Notes: generated by a model from the sequence alone, not told the origin. Positions 35,543-45,054 are shown, numbered from the stretch's first letter. The stretch is 64,000 nucleotides of DNA from an uncultured Christensenella sp. (GCA_910585705.1 CAJUER010000001.1:918840-982839); one strand, 5' to 3'. Translations and numbers: made by a program.

Positions 35543-35646
35543 GACACTTTTCAATACTAAAATAGCTAAATTCCAATGAACACTCTTTATCAATAAGCCC
35601 ATTCTTTAAGTTCACTTTTTAAGTTTATATTTTTAAAAGCATAAAC

Positions 35647-37620
35647 TTATAAATGTTTCAGCTTATCAATATGTTCCAAAACGCTATCTGATAACCCCGT
35701 ACTCTCATATGTAATAATAAGGTGCCCCGCATAATATAAATCGTATAATTTTAATTTGTTAATCCAATCATCATCGTATTTTTCTAAATTTAACATACCT
35801 AAATGTTCCCAATAGTATGTTTTATTATCAGATGTCATAATAGTAAAATCAGGTCTAATAACTATACTGCCTATTTTTAACGGCCGCTCATACTCATAAT
35901 TAATTCCATGATTGAATAATAGATTTGCGATTATAACTTCAGATTTGCTACGAACCTTATCTCCCCGCTCAGTTGAATATATCAAATTCAATTTATCTTT
36001 ATCAACACCAAGATATTTCCCAATTTCTTGATGGAGCTCGTTCGAAGACGATGTGATTTCTATCTTTTGAACAAAAAAATCTAATAATCCATGTCTATAA
36101 GTTTTTCTTTCCACAATTATACTTTCAATCGTTGACAGTTGTTCATCGGTCAGTTTTTTGGAATTTACGCGAGCTATAATTCTTTTATCTAATTTATCGG
36201 CTTCCGCCTCGCCTGAAACCAGACAATGATAAACCAAATTAATTACTTCAACTATATTCGTATTGGTTTTCTTCGAAGCGGCAACTAAACTCTTTATTTT
36301 TGTAGAATCAATTATTTTTCGCAACTGAGGCGATTTTACATTACGCATCGGAACCAATTCGGCAAAACCTTTTGCAATAATGTCTATTGCGCCGCATTTT
36401 ACAAAATACTGCAAACACATCTGCAAAGCCTCGTCATCGAAGTAAGGGATAGAAGCAATTTCTTTATCAGCAAAATATTTATTATAAACTTCAATAAGTT
36501 TATCTCTGCAAGGAAATGAATTGTCTATAAAAGAGCTGCCTTTTATTTTTATATTCTTATCGGAATACAGCAAATAAGCATTTGCCGGCTTACCGTCACG
36601 GGCCGCTCGACCAATTTCTTGATAATACTGCTCTATAGATTCCGGAATCATAAAGTGGATTACCGTTCTTATATCCGGTATATCAATTCCCATCCCAAAT
36701 GCATTTGTTGCAAATACTATATTTACTTCATCATTTTTGAATTTTTCTATAATTTCACTACGCTGTACAGAACTCATATCTCCGTGAAAAGGCATACTTT
36801 TAAAGCCCTTTTGATTAGCTAAAATTGATAATTCTTCTACTCCCCTGTTATTGTATTTACGGTAAACATAGACAAGAATTTTTTCTTTTCCATGAACTTT
36901 AAGCAGTTGCCATAGTTGATTTTCTTTTCTATCTTCTTTATCAAATTTAAATATGCTTAGTTGTATTTCGGAACGCATTAGCGTTTGATCTTTTATAATG
37001 TTTTCTCGCTTTATGTCAAATTCCGCAAGAATGTCATCAACTTCGCGGGGGTTTAAAGTCGCAGTTAGCGCCAAAATTTTAGGTTTAGCATCAAAAACAT
37101 AATCAATAAACGCCGTTATATCTCGATAAAAAGGTCTAAAGCTTAATCCCCATTGACTTACACAATGAACCTCATCAATAACAAACAAGCGCACTTCTTT
37201 TTGCCTTTGTTTTATACAATATTCAAAAAAACCATCCGTAGCCAATCTTTCAGGACTGACAAAAATGAATTTAGGCGTAACGAGTTTATTTGCTATATTT
37301 TTAAGCAGTTCCATCTGCTTTTTTGCCGAGATATCACCATGAATTGCTACAGCAGAAATATTCAATGCTTTCAGCTTCTCGACTTGTTCATCAATCAAAG
37401 CCTTTAACGGTGATACCACTATTGTTATTCCACTAAGAATACAGCCAGCTAGCCAATATACAAGCGATTTACCGCCACCGGTAGGCATTATGCATAACGT
37501 ATTACCATCTTCAATTATATTATTAATTGCCTTCTCCTGAATTGACTTGAGCGGACGGTCTTTTGAAAACTCGGGAAAATATTTTTTGTATTCGTCTATT
37601 ATATTCATATTTTTAATCAT
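35647..37620 (-). CDS. RecQ-like helicase fused to a PD-(D/E)xK-type nuclease domain
   Basis: About 657 residues from ATG 37620, which overlaps the upstream stop by eight bases and has AAGGG just before it. SF2 motifs of RecQ: CIMPTGGGKS (~43-52), VSPLKAL, VIDEVHCVSQWG, ALTATLNP, MPFHGDMS and EIGRAARDG. There is no recognisable zinc/winged-helix RQC or HRDC. Instead the last ~115 residues have SKSEVIIANLL, IRPDFTI and YWEHLG, the E, D and E-x-x-G arrangement of PD-(D/E)xK nucleases. A helicase-nuclease of this kind in a tRNA-borne island, co-translated with an unknown partner, suggests anti-phage or anti-plasmid defence. Confidence 0.82.
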   Translation of the reverse strand: MIKNMNIIDEYKKYFPEFSKDRPLKSIQEKAINNIIEDGNTLCIMPTGGGKSLVYWLAGCILSGITIVVSPLKALIDEQVEKLKALNISAVAIHGDISAKKQMELLKNIANKLVTPKFIFVSPERLATDGFFEYCIKQRQKEVRLFVIDEVHCVSQWGLSFRPFYRDITAFIDYVFDAKPKILALTATLNPREVDDILAEFDIKRENIIKDQTLMRSEIQLSIFKFDKEDRKENQLWQLLKVHGKEKILVYVYRKYNNRGVEELSILANQKGFKSMPFHGDMSSVQRSEIIEKFKNDEVNIVFATNAFGMGIDIPDIRTVIHFMIPESIEQYYQEIGRAARDGKPANAYLLYSDKNIKIKGSSFIDNSFPCRDKLIEVYNKYFADKEIASIPYFDDEALQMCLQYFVKCGAIDIIAKGFAELVPMRNVKSPQLRKIIDSTKIKSLVAASKKTNTNIVEVINLVYHCLVSGEAEADKLDKRIIARVNSKKLTDEQLSTIESIIVERKTYRHGLLDFFVQKIEITSSSNELHQEIGKYLGVDKDKLNLIYSTERGDKVRSKSEVIIANLLFNHGINYEYERPLKIGSIVIRPDFTIMTSDNKTYYWEHLGMLNLEKYDDDWINKLKLYDLYYAGHLIITYESTGLSDSVLEHIDKLKHL

Positions 37621-38572
37621 TAACCCTTCTTGTGAATTCAGATATTTCATAAATATGTTTCTGCGCGACTGAGGATAAAAACGCATCGACATATACATAT
37701 CTGTATTTTTCTTCAAGCCTAACGTCAGTCGTTTCCGCTTTGATTTTAAGCATCAAGTAAATCTGTTGAGCATAAAACGCAAATAATTCGTACGGATAAA
37801 AATAATTTTGTTGAACTATATCTTTTTTAAGATCTGTCATTATAAATTCCGATCCATATTCGCAACCGAAATCTTTTTTATTTGTAAGATACCATAATGC
37901 CCATACGGCAAATCTGCTTCTGTTAGGGAATGCCGACGGAGAAATTTTGTAAAGGAAATGACTTTTAATTCCGCCACCAATAACCCCTCTTACCGTGTAT
38001 TCGGGCTTTTCGTCCAAATCAGACAATTTCAAATCTTTATAATAAACTATTTCGTCATAACTTGCTGAATTATATATAGTATTCATATAATTGCGTTCAA
38101 ACTCTGATAGCTTCATCACGCAATTTAATAAATCTTTTGAGGACGACGCCGTAAATGCAGCGCGAAATTTATCTAAAGATTTAGCTAATCTATTTTGCAA
38201 TGTACGTCTTATTACCGGACATCTGTCTTTCAATTCTTTTGATTTAAACGTCAAGTCATCATATTCATATTCTGCCAACACCTCTTTATCCATTAAATTA
38301 ATATAATATTCACGCTCGCATTCATAATCCTGTAAAGCAGTTTGAATTATCCTTATTAAATTACATTTCACATCGAAACTAACGGAATTATCATTATAAC
38401 CTGTCGAAATTCTTATATCATAATCTTCATCAGACAATAAATGTCCACCAGATTTTAAAAAATCATAAAAATAACTTTCAAAATTTTTACTAATTTCATT
38501 TAAAACTTTTTCGATATGTTTTTGTTTGAAGCACGCATTTTCTACTGTGATATCATGACGACTTGCATCCAT
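37613..38572 (-). CDS. unknown protein, partner of RecQ-nuclease
   Basis: About 319 residues from ATG 38572 (MDASRHDITVENACF), preferred because GAGGGTG lies just before it; a start at 38584 is also possible. Soluble, mostly helical with a beta-hairpin segment (DYDIRISTGYNDNSVSFDVKC split) near residue 55 and an aromatic-rich C-terminal half. I do not recognise the family. Stop codon overlaps the helicase start (8 bp), so the two proteins are made together, likely as a complex or sensor-effector pair. Confidence 0.65.
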   Translation of the reverse strand: MDASRHDITVENACFKQKHIEKVLNEISKNFESYFYDFLKSGGHLLSDEDYDIRISTGYNDNSVSFDVKCNLIRIIQTALQDYECEREYYINLMDKEVLAEYEYDDLTFKSKELKDRCPVIRRTLQNRLAKSLDKFRAAFTASSSKDLLNCVMKLSEFERNYMNTIYNSASYDEIVYYKDLKLSDLDEKPEYTVRGVIGGGIKSHFLYKISPSAFPNRSRFAVWALWYLTNKKDFGCEYGSEFIMTDLKKDIVQQNYFYPYELFAFYAQQIYLMLKIKAETTDVRLEEKYRYVYVDAFLSSVAQKHIYEISEFTRRVND

Positions 38573-38754
38573 TTGCACCCTCATTTTGATAAATTTATTT
38601 TAATTATATATTACCATTAATTGTAATAATTTGCAATACATATTTTTTGGCAATTAAATTTGATTACAAGCACAGTCCAATATAAATTAAGCATTCGCGC
38701 TAGTTCGCTGAAGCGCTTATATTTTTATAAATAATATGCCTGCCAATTTCCTTC

Positions 38755-38793
38755 AAATAACTAACTATTATTTTGAGGGAATTATGGAAAATA
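38755..38793 (+). repeat. 39-bp inverted repeat, left arm
   Basis: Identical in reverse orientation to 43969-44007. Contains AACTAACTATTATTTT, the ribosome site GAGGG and the first ten bases (ATGGAAAATA) of the glycosyltransferase gene. Outside it (38585-38754) no strong promoter is evident; a weak TTGATT-N17-TAAATT lies near 38670-38700. Confidence 0.92.
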
Positions 38794-40397
38794 TTAGCAT
38801 TATCGTACTTTTTCACAACAACGAGCGCTTTGATATCGTAATAGACGCATTGCTAAAGCAACGCCATGAAGGCGACGAAATTATTATAGTTAACGACCAT
38901 TCGAGTTCGGATTTCTTAAAAGTTTTACAAAATTTAAAAACAGAAAAAGACGTCACAGTTATTAACTCCGACATAGTTGCAAACCGTTCCCACAATAGAA
39001 ATATAGGAGCGGAACGCGCTAAACACGAGTTATTGCTATTTGTTGACGGCGATATAATATTGCTTGATAACTGTTTAACTTTGATAAAATTAGCTTTAAC
39101 GAGCGGATATGAGGGCGCCTTCGGGAATATCATTCAAGGTGGTAACACTCCGGAACAAATGAATCTTTTAGTCGGATTCGATTATTTGAAATTTTTGGAA
39201 GGCAATCCTGATTTGGAGGACTTCTTTAAGTTAAATATTGCGCATGACAGAAGAACGGGGCTAATTCCCGAAAATATAGTTTACCGCACTGAATGGCAGT
39301 TCTATTATTCCGGATATTGCGCCGTTACAAAAAAAGCTTTTTATACTTGCGGCAAATTCAATGAAACTTTCGCGGGCTGGGGCGCTGAAGACGTGGAATT
39401 CGGTTACAGACTAGAAAAATATGGAAACATTAAATTTATTAGCGGAGCATACGCTTACCATCTTTCGCATGACAGAGATTTGTTTGCCATTATGCAAAAC
39501 AATAAAAAAAATTTATATTTATTTTTCAGTCAACAGCCGACAACCGAAGTCGAAACCTATATGGCTTTCCATTTGAGTACAAATATTTTAGACTCAATGA
39601 AATTTATTAGAGACAAGATAGTTGAATTGAACCTTTGCGACAAACACAATCTTACAGCAACAGAAGAAATAAGCGTATTGCCTGTGAGCAAAAAGTATCC
39701 TTTCGGTTGCATAGCCTATCTTGACAGTGATGTGAAATTTAATGAAAAATACCTTATGGGCATAGCTTTACCTTTCAATGACAACCAATTTGAGTACGCT
39801 AATCTCTCTACCGATATTTTTTGCTATCCGGAAATCATAGCGGTAAAGATAGTTCAGGAATGCTATCGTGTTGCAAAATGCGTCAGAATATTTAAGTGCC
39901 AAAAGCGCGAGCACTTAAAATGGAATTCCGCAGTGGTCAACGTTTTGGGGTCAAGAATGTCGGGTATGGACAGAACTAATTATCACGCCAGAGTGATAAA
40001 CGATTTTATATTTTCCGATAACGGGGAATATTATACAGTAACGGGAGGTGTTGCCACTAAAATGCCATACGTCCATATAGATAATTTACCTGTAATTTAT
40101 CCGCTAAGAAAACACGAAATTTCAGAGTGCCTGCTTTTCGATTTCACAAACGGTGGATTGAGCGATTTTGAGATAGATAAAGTCACGGTTGAAAACAGCG
40201 TAAAAGTTAAAGGCATATATCGTATACGCCTTTACAACAATAAAATATTAAAGTTATCGGAAATAATTTTAGGAGAAATGCAGCTTTTAAAAACACCATT
40301 TATATACGTCTTGGAAAAAGGCTCACAAATTGATAAAAATGATATTTGGTGGAAATATAAAACTCGAGGTTGCGATAAAATAATTTACCACCTATAA
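38784..40397 (+). CDS. family 2 glycosyltransferase
   Basis: 537 residues from ATG 38784, placed by the GAGGG box in the 39-bp repeat; an upstream frame start reads only leader. GT-A domain: MENISIIVLFHNNERFD, nucleotide contact IIIVNDHSS, DxD motif FVDGDI, and FAGWGAEDVEFGYRLEKYG, the acceptor-site motif of galactosyltransferase-like enzymes. A C-terminal ~230-residue region is unrecognised. Probably modifies a surface glycan. The 3' end overlaps the convergent STAND gene by 13 bp. Confidence 0.85.
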   Translation: MENISIIVLFHNNERFDIVIDALLKQRHEGDEIIIVNDHSSSDFLKVLQNLKTEKDVTVINSDIVANRSHNRNIGAERAKHELLLFVDGDIILLDNCLTLIKLALTSGYEGAFGNIIQGGNTPEQMNLLVGFDYLKFLEGNPDLEDFFKLNIAHDRRTGLIPENIVYRTEWQFYYSGYCAVTKKAFYTCGKFNETFAGWGAEDVEFGYRLEKYGNIKFISGAYAYHLSHDRDLFAIMQNNKKNLYLFFSQQPTTEVETYMAFHLSTNILDSMKFIRDKIVELNLCDKHNLTATEEISVLPVSKKYPFGCIAYLDSDVKFNEKYLMGIALPFNDNQFEYANLSTDIFCYPEIIAVKIVQECYRVAKCVRIFKCQKREHLKWNSAVVNVLGSRMSGMDRTNYHARVINDFIFSDNGEYYTVTGGVATKMPYVHIDNLPVIYPLRKHEISECLLFDFTNGGLSDFEIDKVTVENSVKVKGIYRIRLYNNKILKLSEIILGEMQLLKTPFIYVLEKGSQIDKNDIWWKYKTRGCDKIIYHL

Positions 40398-43300
40398 GTA
40401 TAATGAAATAAATTTATTTTATCGTCACTATCGTTGAAAATACCTCTTCTTAATTTAGGAGCGTAAGCTGTTTTTTGTTTTGTTTGTGAGCAAAGCGACA
40501 AAAAAAGCTTCCTCCTGTCTTGCGGTATCTTATTTACGAAATAGTCGAACCAAATTTTATCTTTGCCGACAGCGGATGCGATATCTTTAAAAATCGGATA
40601 GAAAAATTCAAAGTTTTGCGGATTCCATTCATAGTTACATAGCAGTTCTTCGGAAATAATATAGATAAAACTCTTATATTTGTTATATTCATCTTCATGG
40701 ATAAACAGTTTAAAGTTTTCCAATAAATATTTATAAAAAACCAGAGATTTATATGCAGCGTGCAAATACGCATTAATGTCATACATAAGCGTCAACGTGC
40801 GGAACCGCTCTAAAATAAAAATGATTTCTTCTATCTTATTTTGCGAATATTCTCCCTTATCAACAAACTCGAGAATAAGACTGTTGCTTATAAAATCATT
40901 AGATATCGACTTCAGATAATCGTAGCTATCTTTGCTTTCATAAAGTTTATTCAGCTCGTCGCACATAGCGTTTGATTTGGTAAAATTACCTTTTATTAAC
41001 TCCACGTTTCCTTTATAAACATAATTTAAAACCGTTTCATAGAAATTCATTCCGGAAAAATTCAAACAAGCTTCATTCCAGTGAACTCGCGTTTGCTCTT
41101 TATCTTCCAAATAGGAATAAAGATATCCGAGTTGGATTTCAAGTTCCGCAAGTCTATGTGCGTTGTTTTTAGATTTCGCCAACGTAACGCCGCTGTTAAG
41201 TATTTTTTTTGCTTCTTCAAACTTATATAATTGCACGGCGTTTTTACCGAACGCCAAAAAAATCCACACATCGAAATCATCTTTCTTTGTTTTATCGGTC
41301 AAACTGCTTAAAAGATCCTGACCGATTTTTTTCATTTTAGTGAGAAACGCATCTTTCTGTTCCGTCGGCAACTGATACATATAGTATTTCAAAAGCTCGA
41401 TAAATTCTTCGGCGCACGGAGCGTTCAATTGATAATTTTCAACTTGATTATCGATAATATCCCCAAATAATTCCGCTGTTTTTTGAACGCCTTGTCTGTC
41501 TTGGCTTTTTCTTATAAGCAGGTATAAAGTTGCTATTTTTAGTTTAGTTTGTATATCCGCATTGTATTTGCTTATTAGTCCGCAAATTAAATCCACGACA
41601 TATTGAATGAACATCTCCGAAACTTCATTCAGCGATAATTCATGCAGAAAACGGGTAAAATCTTTTAAAGTAATACCAACGTAATTTTCTTTTATTGCAA
41701 ACAGCGCCGTATTATGTTTTTTTGATAGTATATTTTGTAAAAAACATTTTGCAGTCGAAGCGGACAAACCGAGTTTTGTAATTATCGGGTGGGAATTATA
41801 AGTTTTGCCTTCCAAAAGCAACAGCATGGATTTTGCTATAAGCTGATGTTCAAACATCAAAGTATTGTTTGCTCCGTGTTTAATAAATCCCAGTTCGACG
41901 CAAATATTCAGCGCTGATATTTCGAAATTCTCAATATAATAAACGTATTTTTCCGGCAAATTGCCAAAAATCAAAATCGACCAAAATAAATCTTGTATTT
42001 GTGTTTGAAAGCTTCCGGCGTTTTTAATAAGCAGATGATATCTTGCCCGCATAATATCAAAAACGGTGTCAGGCAAGCTGTTCAATTCTTCTATAAGTTT
42101 AGCATGATTTAAAATACATAAAGTATCGTTTAGAAATCCGATTACATGGTTTTGAAGCAAATACAGTACTATTTGCTTCAAAAATAACGGATTGTTTTGA
42201 ACGCGCGCGGCAACGGTCTTACATAAATTGCCTAAATCCTTTCTGACGTTTTGCGGGTCCAAACTGTATTTCAAGTAATCAGCAGCGTTAATCTCGTTAA
42301 AGCCCTTAAGACAAATTTTAAATTTATCAGTTAACACACATTTGAGGTGTTTGAAAAAATTGTCTGCTGCAGTACCGTTTACAATTAAATCGGTATTGAA
42401 AGTTAAAATAATTTCGCTCTTGCAATTGCAATTTTTCAAGTCCGATATTACCTTGCTCAGTAAACCGAGAACTTTCTTGTCCAGCTGTTGTACGTTGTCT
42501 ATAATAAGCGTCGTTTTATCACATTTCAAAACGTCGGCAAGCCAGTTTTGAGCGGCTAACAAGTTGATTTCCTGCTCGCTGTTGCAGTTTAGACAAGCGT
42601 TTAAAAATTCTATATACTTTTGAAATTTGGAATTGCCCGCCAGATTTTCCAAAGCTTCTGGCATAACAATTTTATTTTCTTGTCCGACAAAAGAAATATT
42701 ATAGTATGCATATAAAAGTTGACGGATAAAATCAAGGACAGAATTGTTTGCGTTGTCACCGTGGAAAATATAACAACGGTTGCCCTTTCTTAAACACGCA
42801 GTTTGCAACTCGTATAAGAACCTTGACTTACCGACGCCGCTTTTGCCGTGTATCAATACGCATGCGAAATTCCTCTCACTTTCAAGGTCCTGATTTAGCT
42901 GCGAAAGCTTATTTGAATCTTCCCCGAAGTACGGTACTTCTCCGGCGATGCGGCACGGAATAGCACTGACGTTGTTATGCGTCATGTCGCATTCTGCCAT
43001 CTTATTCTCAAACCAAACGCATGGTTGCGGTAAAGTTAAATTGCAAGATATGTTGAGCGCTTTGAAATAGAAATTTAAAGCTATACTTTGCCCCGCCAAA
43101 AGCACTCCTTCGAAAATGCTTGGAGTAACGGCGGCGTAATGTGTAGTTAATTTTTCAAACTCTATACTTACTTTTTTACTGCGAAGGACATCCTCGTTCC
43201 TTAAAATAATTTCCGCAACAAAAACATCGAAAGCCCTGATTTCGGTTTTCAAATTTTGCGCAGTGGCAGAGTCGTTTTGAAGATAAAATTGCTTATTTAA

Positions 43301-43978
43301 AACTTTGACTTCCGATGGAATTTCGTCTTTATCATCGTCACTTTTTGCAAATTTATTGAAAATCATGTAAGCATATATAGTTAAATAAAGACTTAAATTC
43401 TTTTCGTGTTGTATTTTAGCTTCTTCTTTGAGTTGCTTATACTCTTTTTTCATTTGAATGAGATTATGGGTAATTTTATTCAGATTATTGCTACTGATGT
43501 AACTTTCAGTTTCATTGTTTATATCGTATGTTTCGCCGATTAAATCAATAATTTCCTCAGTATCCATCGTCCCGAATGAACGAATAAGAGTGCGGATATC
43601 CGAATTGTTGAAAACAATGAGTTGCTGTCCGTTGCGCGAGGTAAACTTGGTTAAATTGTTTATTGCTCCGCTCGTTAAATCCGACAACGAAAATATTATT
43701 ATACGGTTTATTTTGCATAACTCAGCCATTATAAACGTACCAGCAATTCTTCCAAGCTCAAGGTGGCGTTTGTGACATTTCGCTTCTGCCCATATGCTAG
43801 TATCTACGTTAATGGCGTAAAAATCTTTTCCGCCGTCATGGCTATATGAGGTGCGCGTAAAGCTGTACTGCGGGTATAATTTTCTTAAGATAATTTCCAC
43901 TAAAAGCTCAAAAACATTCCCGCTGTAGTCTTTAATTTCTTTGTCGAATTCAAAAAAATCATAAGCGCTATTTTCCAT
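40385..43978 (-). CDS. Mrr-like nuclease-STAND NTPase (Avs-like)
   Basis: 1,197 residues from ATG 43978, the start inside the 39-bp repeat. Residues ~15-145 resemble an Mrr-type PD-(D/E)xK nuclease: FELLVEIILRKLYP, HDGGKDFYAI (Asp52), WAEAKCHK (Glu65, Lys67). Residues ~340-600 are a P-loop NTPase with Walker A HGKSGVGKSRFLYEL (~377-391) and Walker B TTLIIDNVQQLD. The rest (~650-1197) is helical, TPR-like repeats. Nuclease-STAND-repeat is the layout of Avs-type antiviral sensors, though this one is shorter than most. Expected to recognise a phage protein and cleave DNA. Confidence 0.75.
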   Translation of the reverse strand: MENSAYDFFEFDKEIKDYSGNVFELLVEIILRKLYPQYSFTRTSYSHDGGKDFYAINVDTSIWAEAKCHKRHLELGRIAGTFIMAELCKINRIIIFSLSDLTSGAINNLTKFTSRNGQQLIVFNNSDIRTLIRSFGTMDTEEIIDLIGETYDINNETESYISSNNLNKITHNLIQMKKEYKQLKEEAKIQHEKNLSLYLTIYAYMIFNKFAKSDDDKDEIPSEVKVLNKQFYLQNDSATAQNLKTEIRAFDVFVAEIILRNEDVLRSKKVSIEFEKLTTHYAAVTPSIFEGVLLAGQSIALNFYFKALNISCNLTLPQPCVWFENKMAECDMTHNNVSAIPCRIAGEVPYFGEDSNKLSQLNQDLESERNFACVLIHGKSGVGKSRFLYELQTACLRKGNRCYIFHGDNANNSVLDFIRQLLYAYYNISFVGQENKIVMPEALENLAGNSKFQKYIEFLNACLNCNSEQEINLLAAQNWLADVLKCDKTTLIIDNVQQLDKKVLGLLSKVISDLKNCNCKSEIILTFNTDLIVNGTAADNFFKHLKCVLTDKFKICLKGFNEINAADYLKYSLDPQNVRKDLGNLCKTVAARVQNNPLFLKQIVLYLLQNHVIGFLNDTLCILNHAKLIEELNSLPDTVFDIMRARYHLLIKNAGSFQTQIQDLFWSILIFGNLPEKYVYYIENFEISALNICVELGFIKHGANNTLMFEHQLIAKSMLLLLEGKTYNSHPIITKLGLSASTAKCFLQNILSKKHNTALFAIKENYVGITLKDFTRFLHELSLNEVSEMFIQYVVDLICGLISKYNADIQTKLKIATLYLLIRKSQDRQGVQKTAELFGDIIDNQVENYQLNAPCAEEFIELLKYYMYQLPTEQKDAFLTKMKKIGQDLLSSLTDKTKKDDFDVWIFLAFGKNAVQLYKFEEAKKILNSGVTLAKSKNNAHRLAELEIQLGYLYSYLEDKEQTRVHWNEACLNFSGMNFYETVLNYVYKGNVELIKGNFTKSNAMCDELNKLYESKDSYDYLKSISNDFISNSLILEFVDKGEYSQNKIEEIIFILERFRTLTLMYDINAYLHAAYKSLVFYKYLLENFKLFIHEDEYNKYKSFIYIISEELLCNYEWNPQNFEFFYPIFKDIASAVGKDKIWFDYFVNKIPQDRRKLFLSLCSQTKQKTAYAPKLRRGIFNDSDDKINLFHYTYRW

Positions 43979-44007
43979 AATTCCCTCAAAATAATAGTTA
44001 GTTATTT
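43969..44007 (-). repeat. 39-bp inverted repeat, right arm
   Basis: Reverse complement of 38755-38793 with no mismatch, covering leader, ribosome site and first codons of the STAND gene. The intervening segment is 5.2 kb. A strong promoter lies just outside, 8 bp away. Confidence 0.92.
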
Positions 44008-44014
44008 TTACCAA

Positions 44015-44043
44015 ATTTTACCATATTTTGATATAATTTTCAA
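44015..44043 (-). promoter_or_regulatory. strong promoter outside the inverted repeat, reading into the STAND gene
   Basis: TTGAAA (44038-44043), 17-bp spacer, TAAAAT (44015-44020). It overlaps a TATAAT (44032-44037) facing the recombinase, so the two genes share a divergent promoter region. A 9-bp dyad CCATATTTT (44021-44029) / AAAATATGG (44056-44064) and a direct repeat of TTTACCA lie here, possible recombinase or repressor sites. Confidence 0.65.
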
Positions 44044-44071
44044 TAGTAAAATACGAAAATATGGAGAATTT

Positions 44072-45015
44072 ATGGACTATTTATCTAAATTTATCAATTA
44101 TTTACGAGCAACTAAAAACTTGTCCGACAAAACTTTAAAAGCATATACTTGCGATTTAAAACAGTTTTTTAATTTTGAAAAAACAATTCTTTCACCCGAT
44201 ATTTGCGACTTTATCGCATATCTTAATACAAATTTAAACTAAAAGATACCTCTATACGGAGAAAAATTATCACCCTTAAAAATTTTTACGATTATTTATA
44301 TAACACAAATCTGATATCGTTTTCCCCGTTTGCAAAATTGAAATTTCGTTTTAAGCAAGAACGTAAGTTACCCAAAACTCTTCCTATAAAAGATGTTACA
44401 AAAATACTTAATTGTCTAAATATAGATTACACTCTCCTATCCTTTTTCGCAAAAAAAACTTACCTGCGCGATGCTGCGCTTTTAGACTTATTAATAAGCA
44501 CCGGAATACGTATCGGCGAAGCGGCTACTATTACATTGAACGATATAATGATTACTGAGCATACAATTTTAATTCATGGAAAAGGACGCAAACAACGTTT
44601 AATTTACATATCTTCTCCCATAACTTGGGACAGGCTTAAAGCCCTAATAAAAGAACGCAAAAATGCAGAAAACAATTATCTGTTTGTAAACCGATACGGA
44701 AATCCTCTGTCAATTCACGGGATCGAGGACATTTATAAAAAATACATTAAAAAGGCGCAGATTAACTTGAAATCTACTCCGCACTATTTGCGCCATACTT
44801 TTGCAACTAATTTGCTTGCAAACGGTGCCGACCTACGCTCGGTTCAAGAAATACTTGGTCACGCAAGTGTTGCCACTACCCAAATTTATACAGAAGTAAC
44901 AACTGCACGTAAAAAGCAAGTTTTAAAGAAGTTTAATTACAGAAATAAAATTTACCGCCAATATAGAAATGCCGCCAACTATCCAGTTGCAAGCGTTCGG
45001 ATTCATTTCCGTTGA
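44072..45015 (+). CDS. tyrosine recombinase/integrase, XerD-like, with an internal -1 frame change
   Basis: The start ATG 44072 has GGAG upstream. The first 56 codons encode the SAM-like core-binding domain (MDYLSKFINYLRATKNLSDK), ending at TAA 44240; the frame resumes at -1 (LKDTSIRRKIITLKNFYDYL) and continues as the catalytic domain with the catalytic Arg in STGIRIGEA, HYLRHTFATNLL, LGHASVATTQIY (His and Tyr). The junction is exactly T TTA AAC followed by TAA, a classical -1 slippery heptamer, giving a 314-residue protein of normal integrase length. It is either a programmed frameshift or a recent frameshift mutation. Confidence 0.8.
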
Positions 45016-45028
45016 GGTCACCAGACGA
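45009..45028 (+). repeat. right attachment site (attR)
   Basis: CCGTTGAGGTCACCAGACGA; overlaps the stop codon of the recombinase (TGA 45013-45015). See attL. Confidence 0.75.
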
Positions 45029-45054
45029 GGGGTATAAGAACACCCAGCCGAATT

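Larger units (their letters stand above)
34101..45028. mobile_element. integrated genomic island at tRNA-Glu
   Basis: A 10.9-kb, visibly AT-rich segment bounded by an imperfect 20-bp direct repeat of the tRNA-Glu 3' end (34101-34120 and 45009-45028; 17 of 20 identical, with an exact 10-mer GGTCACCAGA). A tyrosine recombinase gene ends within the right repeat. Cargo is defence- or surface-related: RecQ-nuclease plus partner, a nuclease-STAND NTPase, a glycosyltransferase and a broken IS3 transposase. The original tRNA terminator seems displaced to 45055. Confidence 0.8.

Noticed and set aside
34165..35646. Terminal inverted repeats of the IS3 element
   Set aside because: I compared the flanks of the transposase by eye and found no convincing matching ends; the 12-bp hairpin at 35509-35542 is better explained as a terminator.
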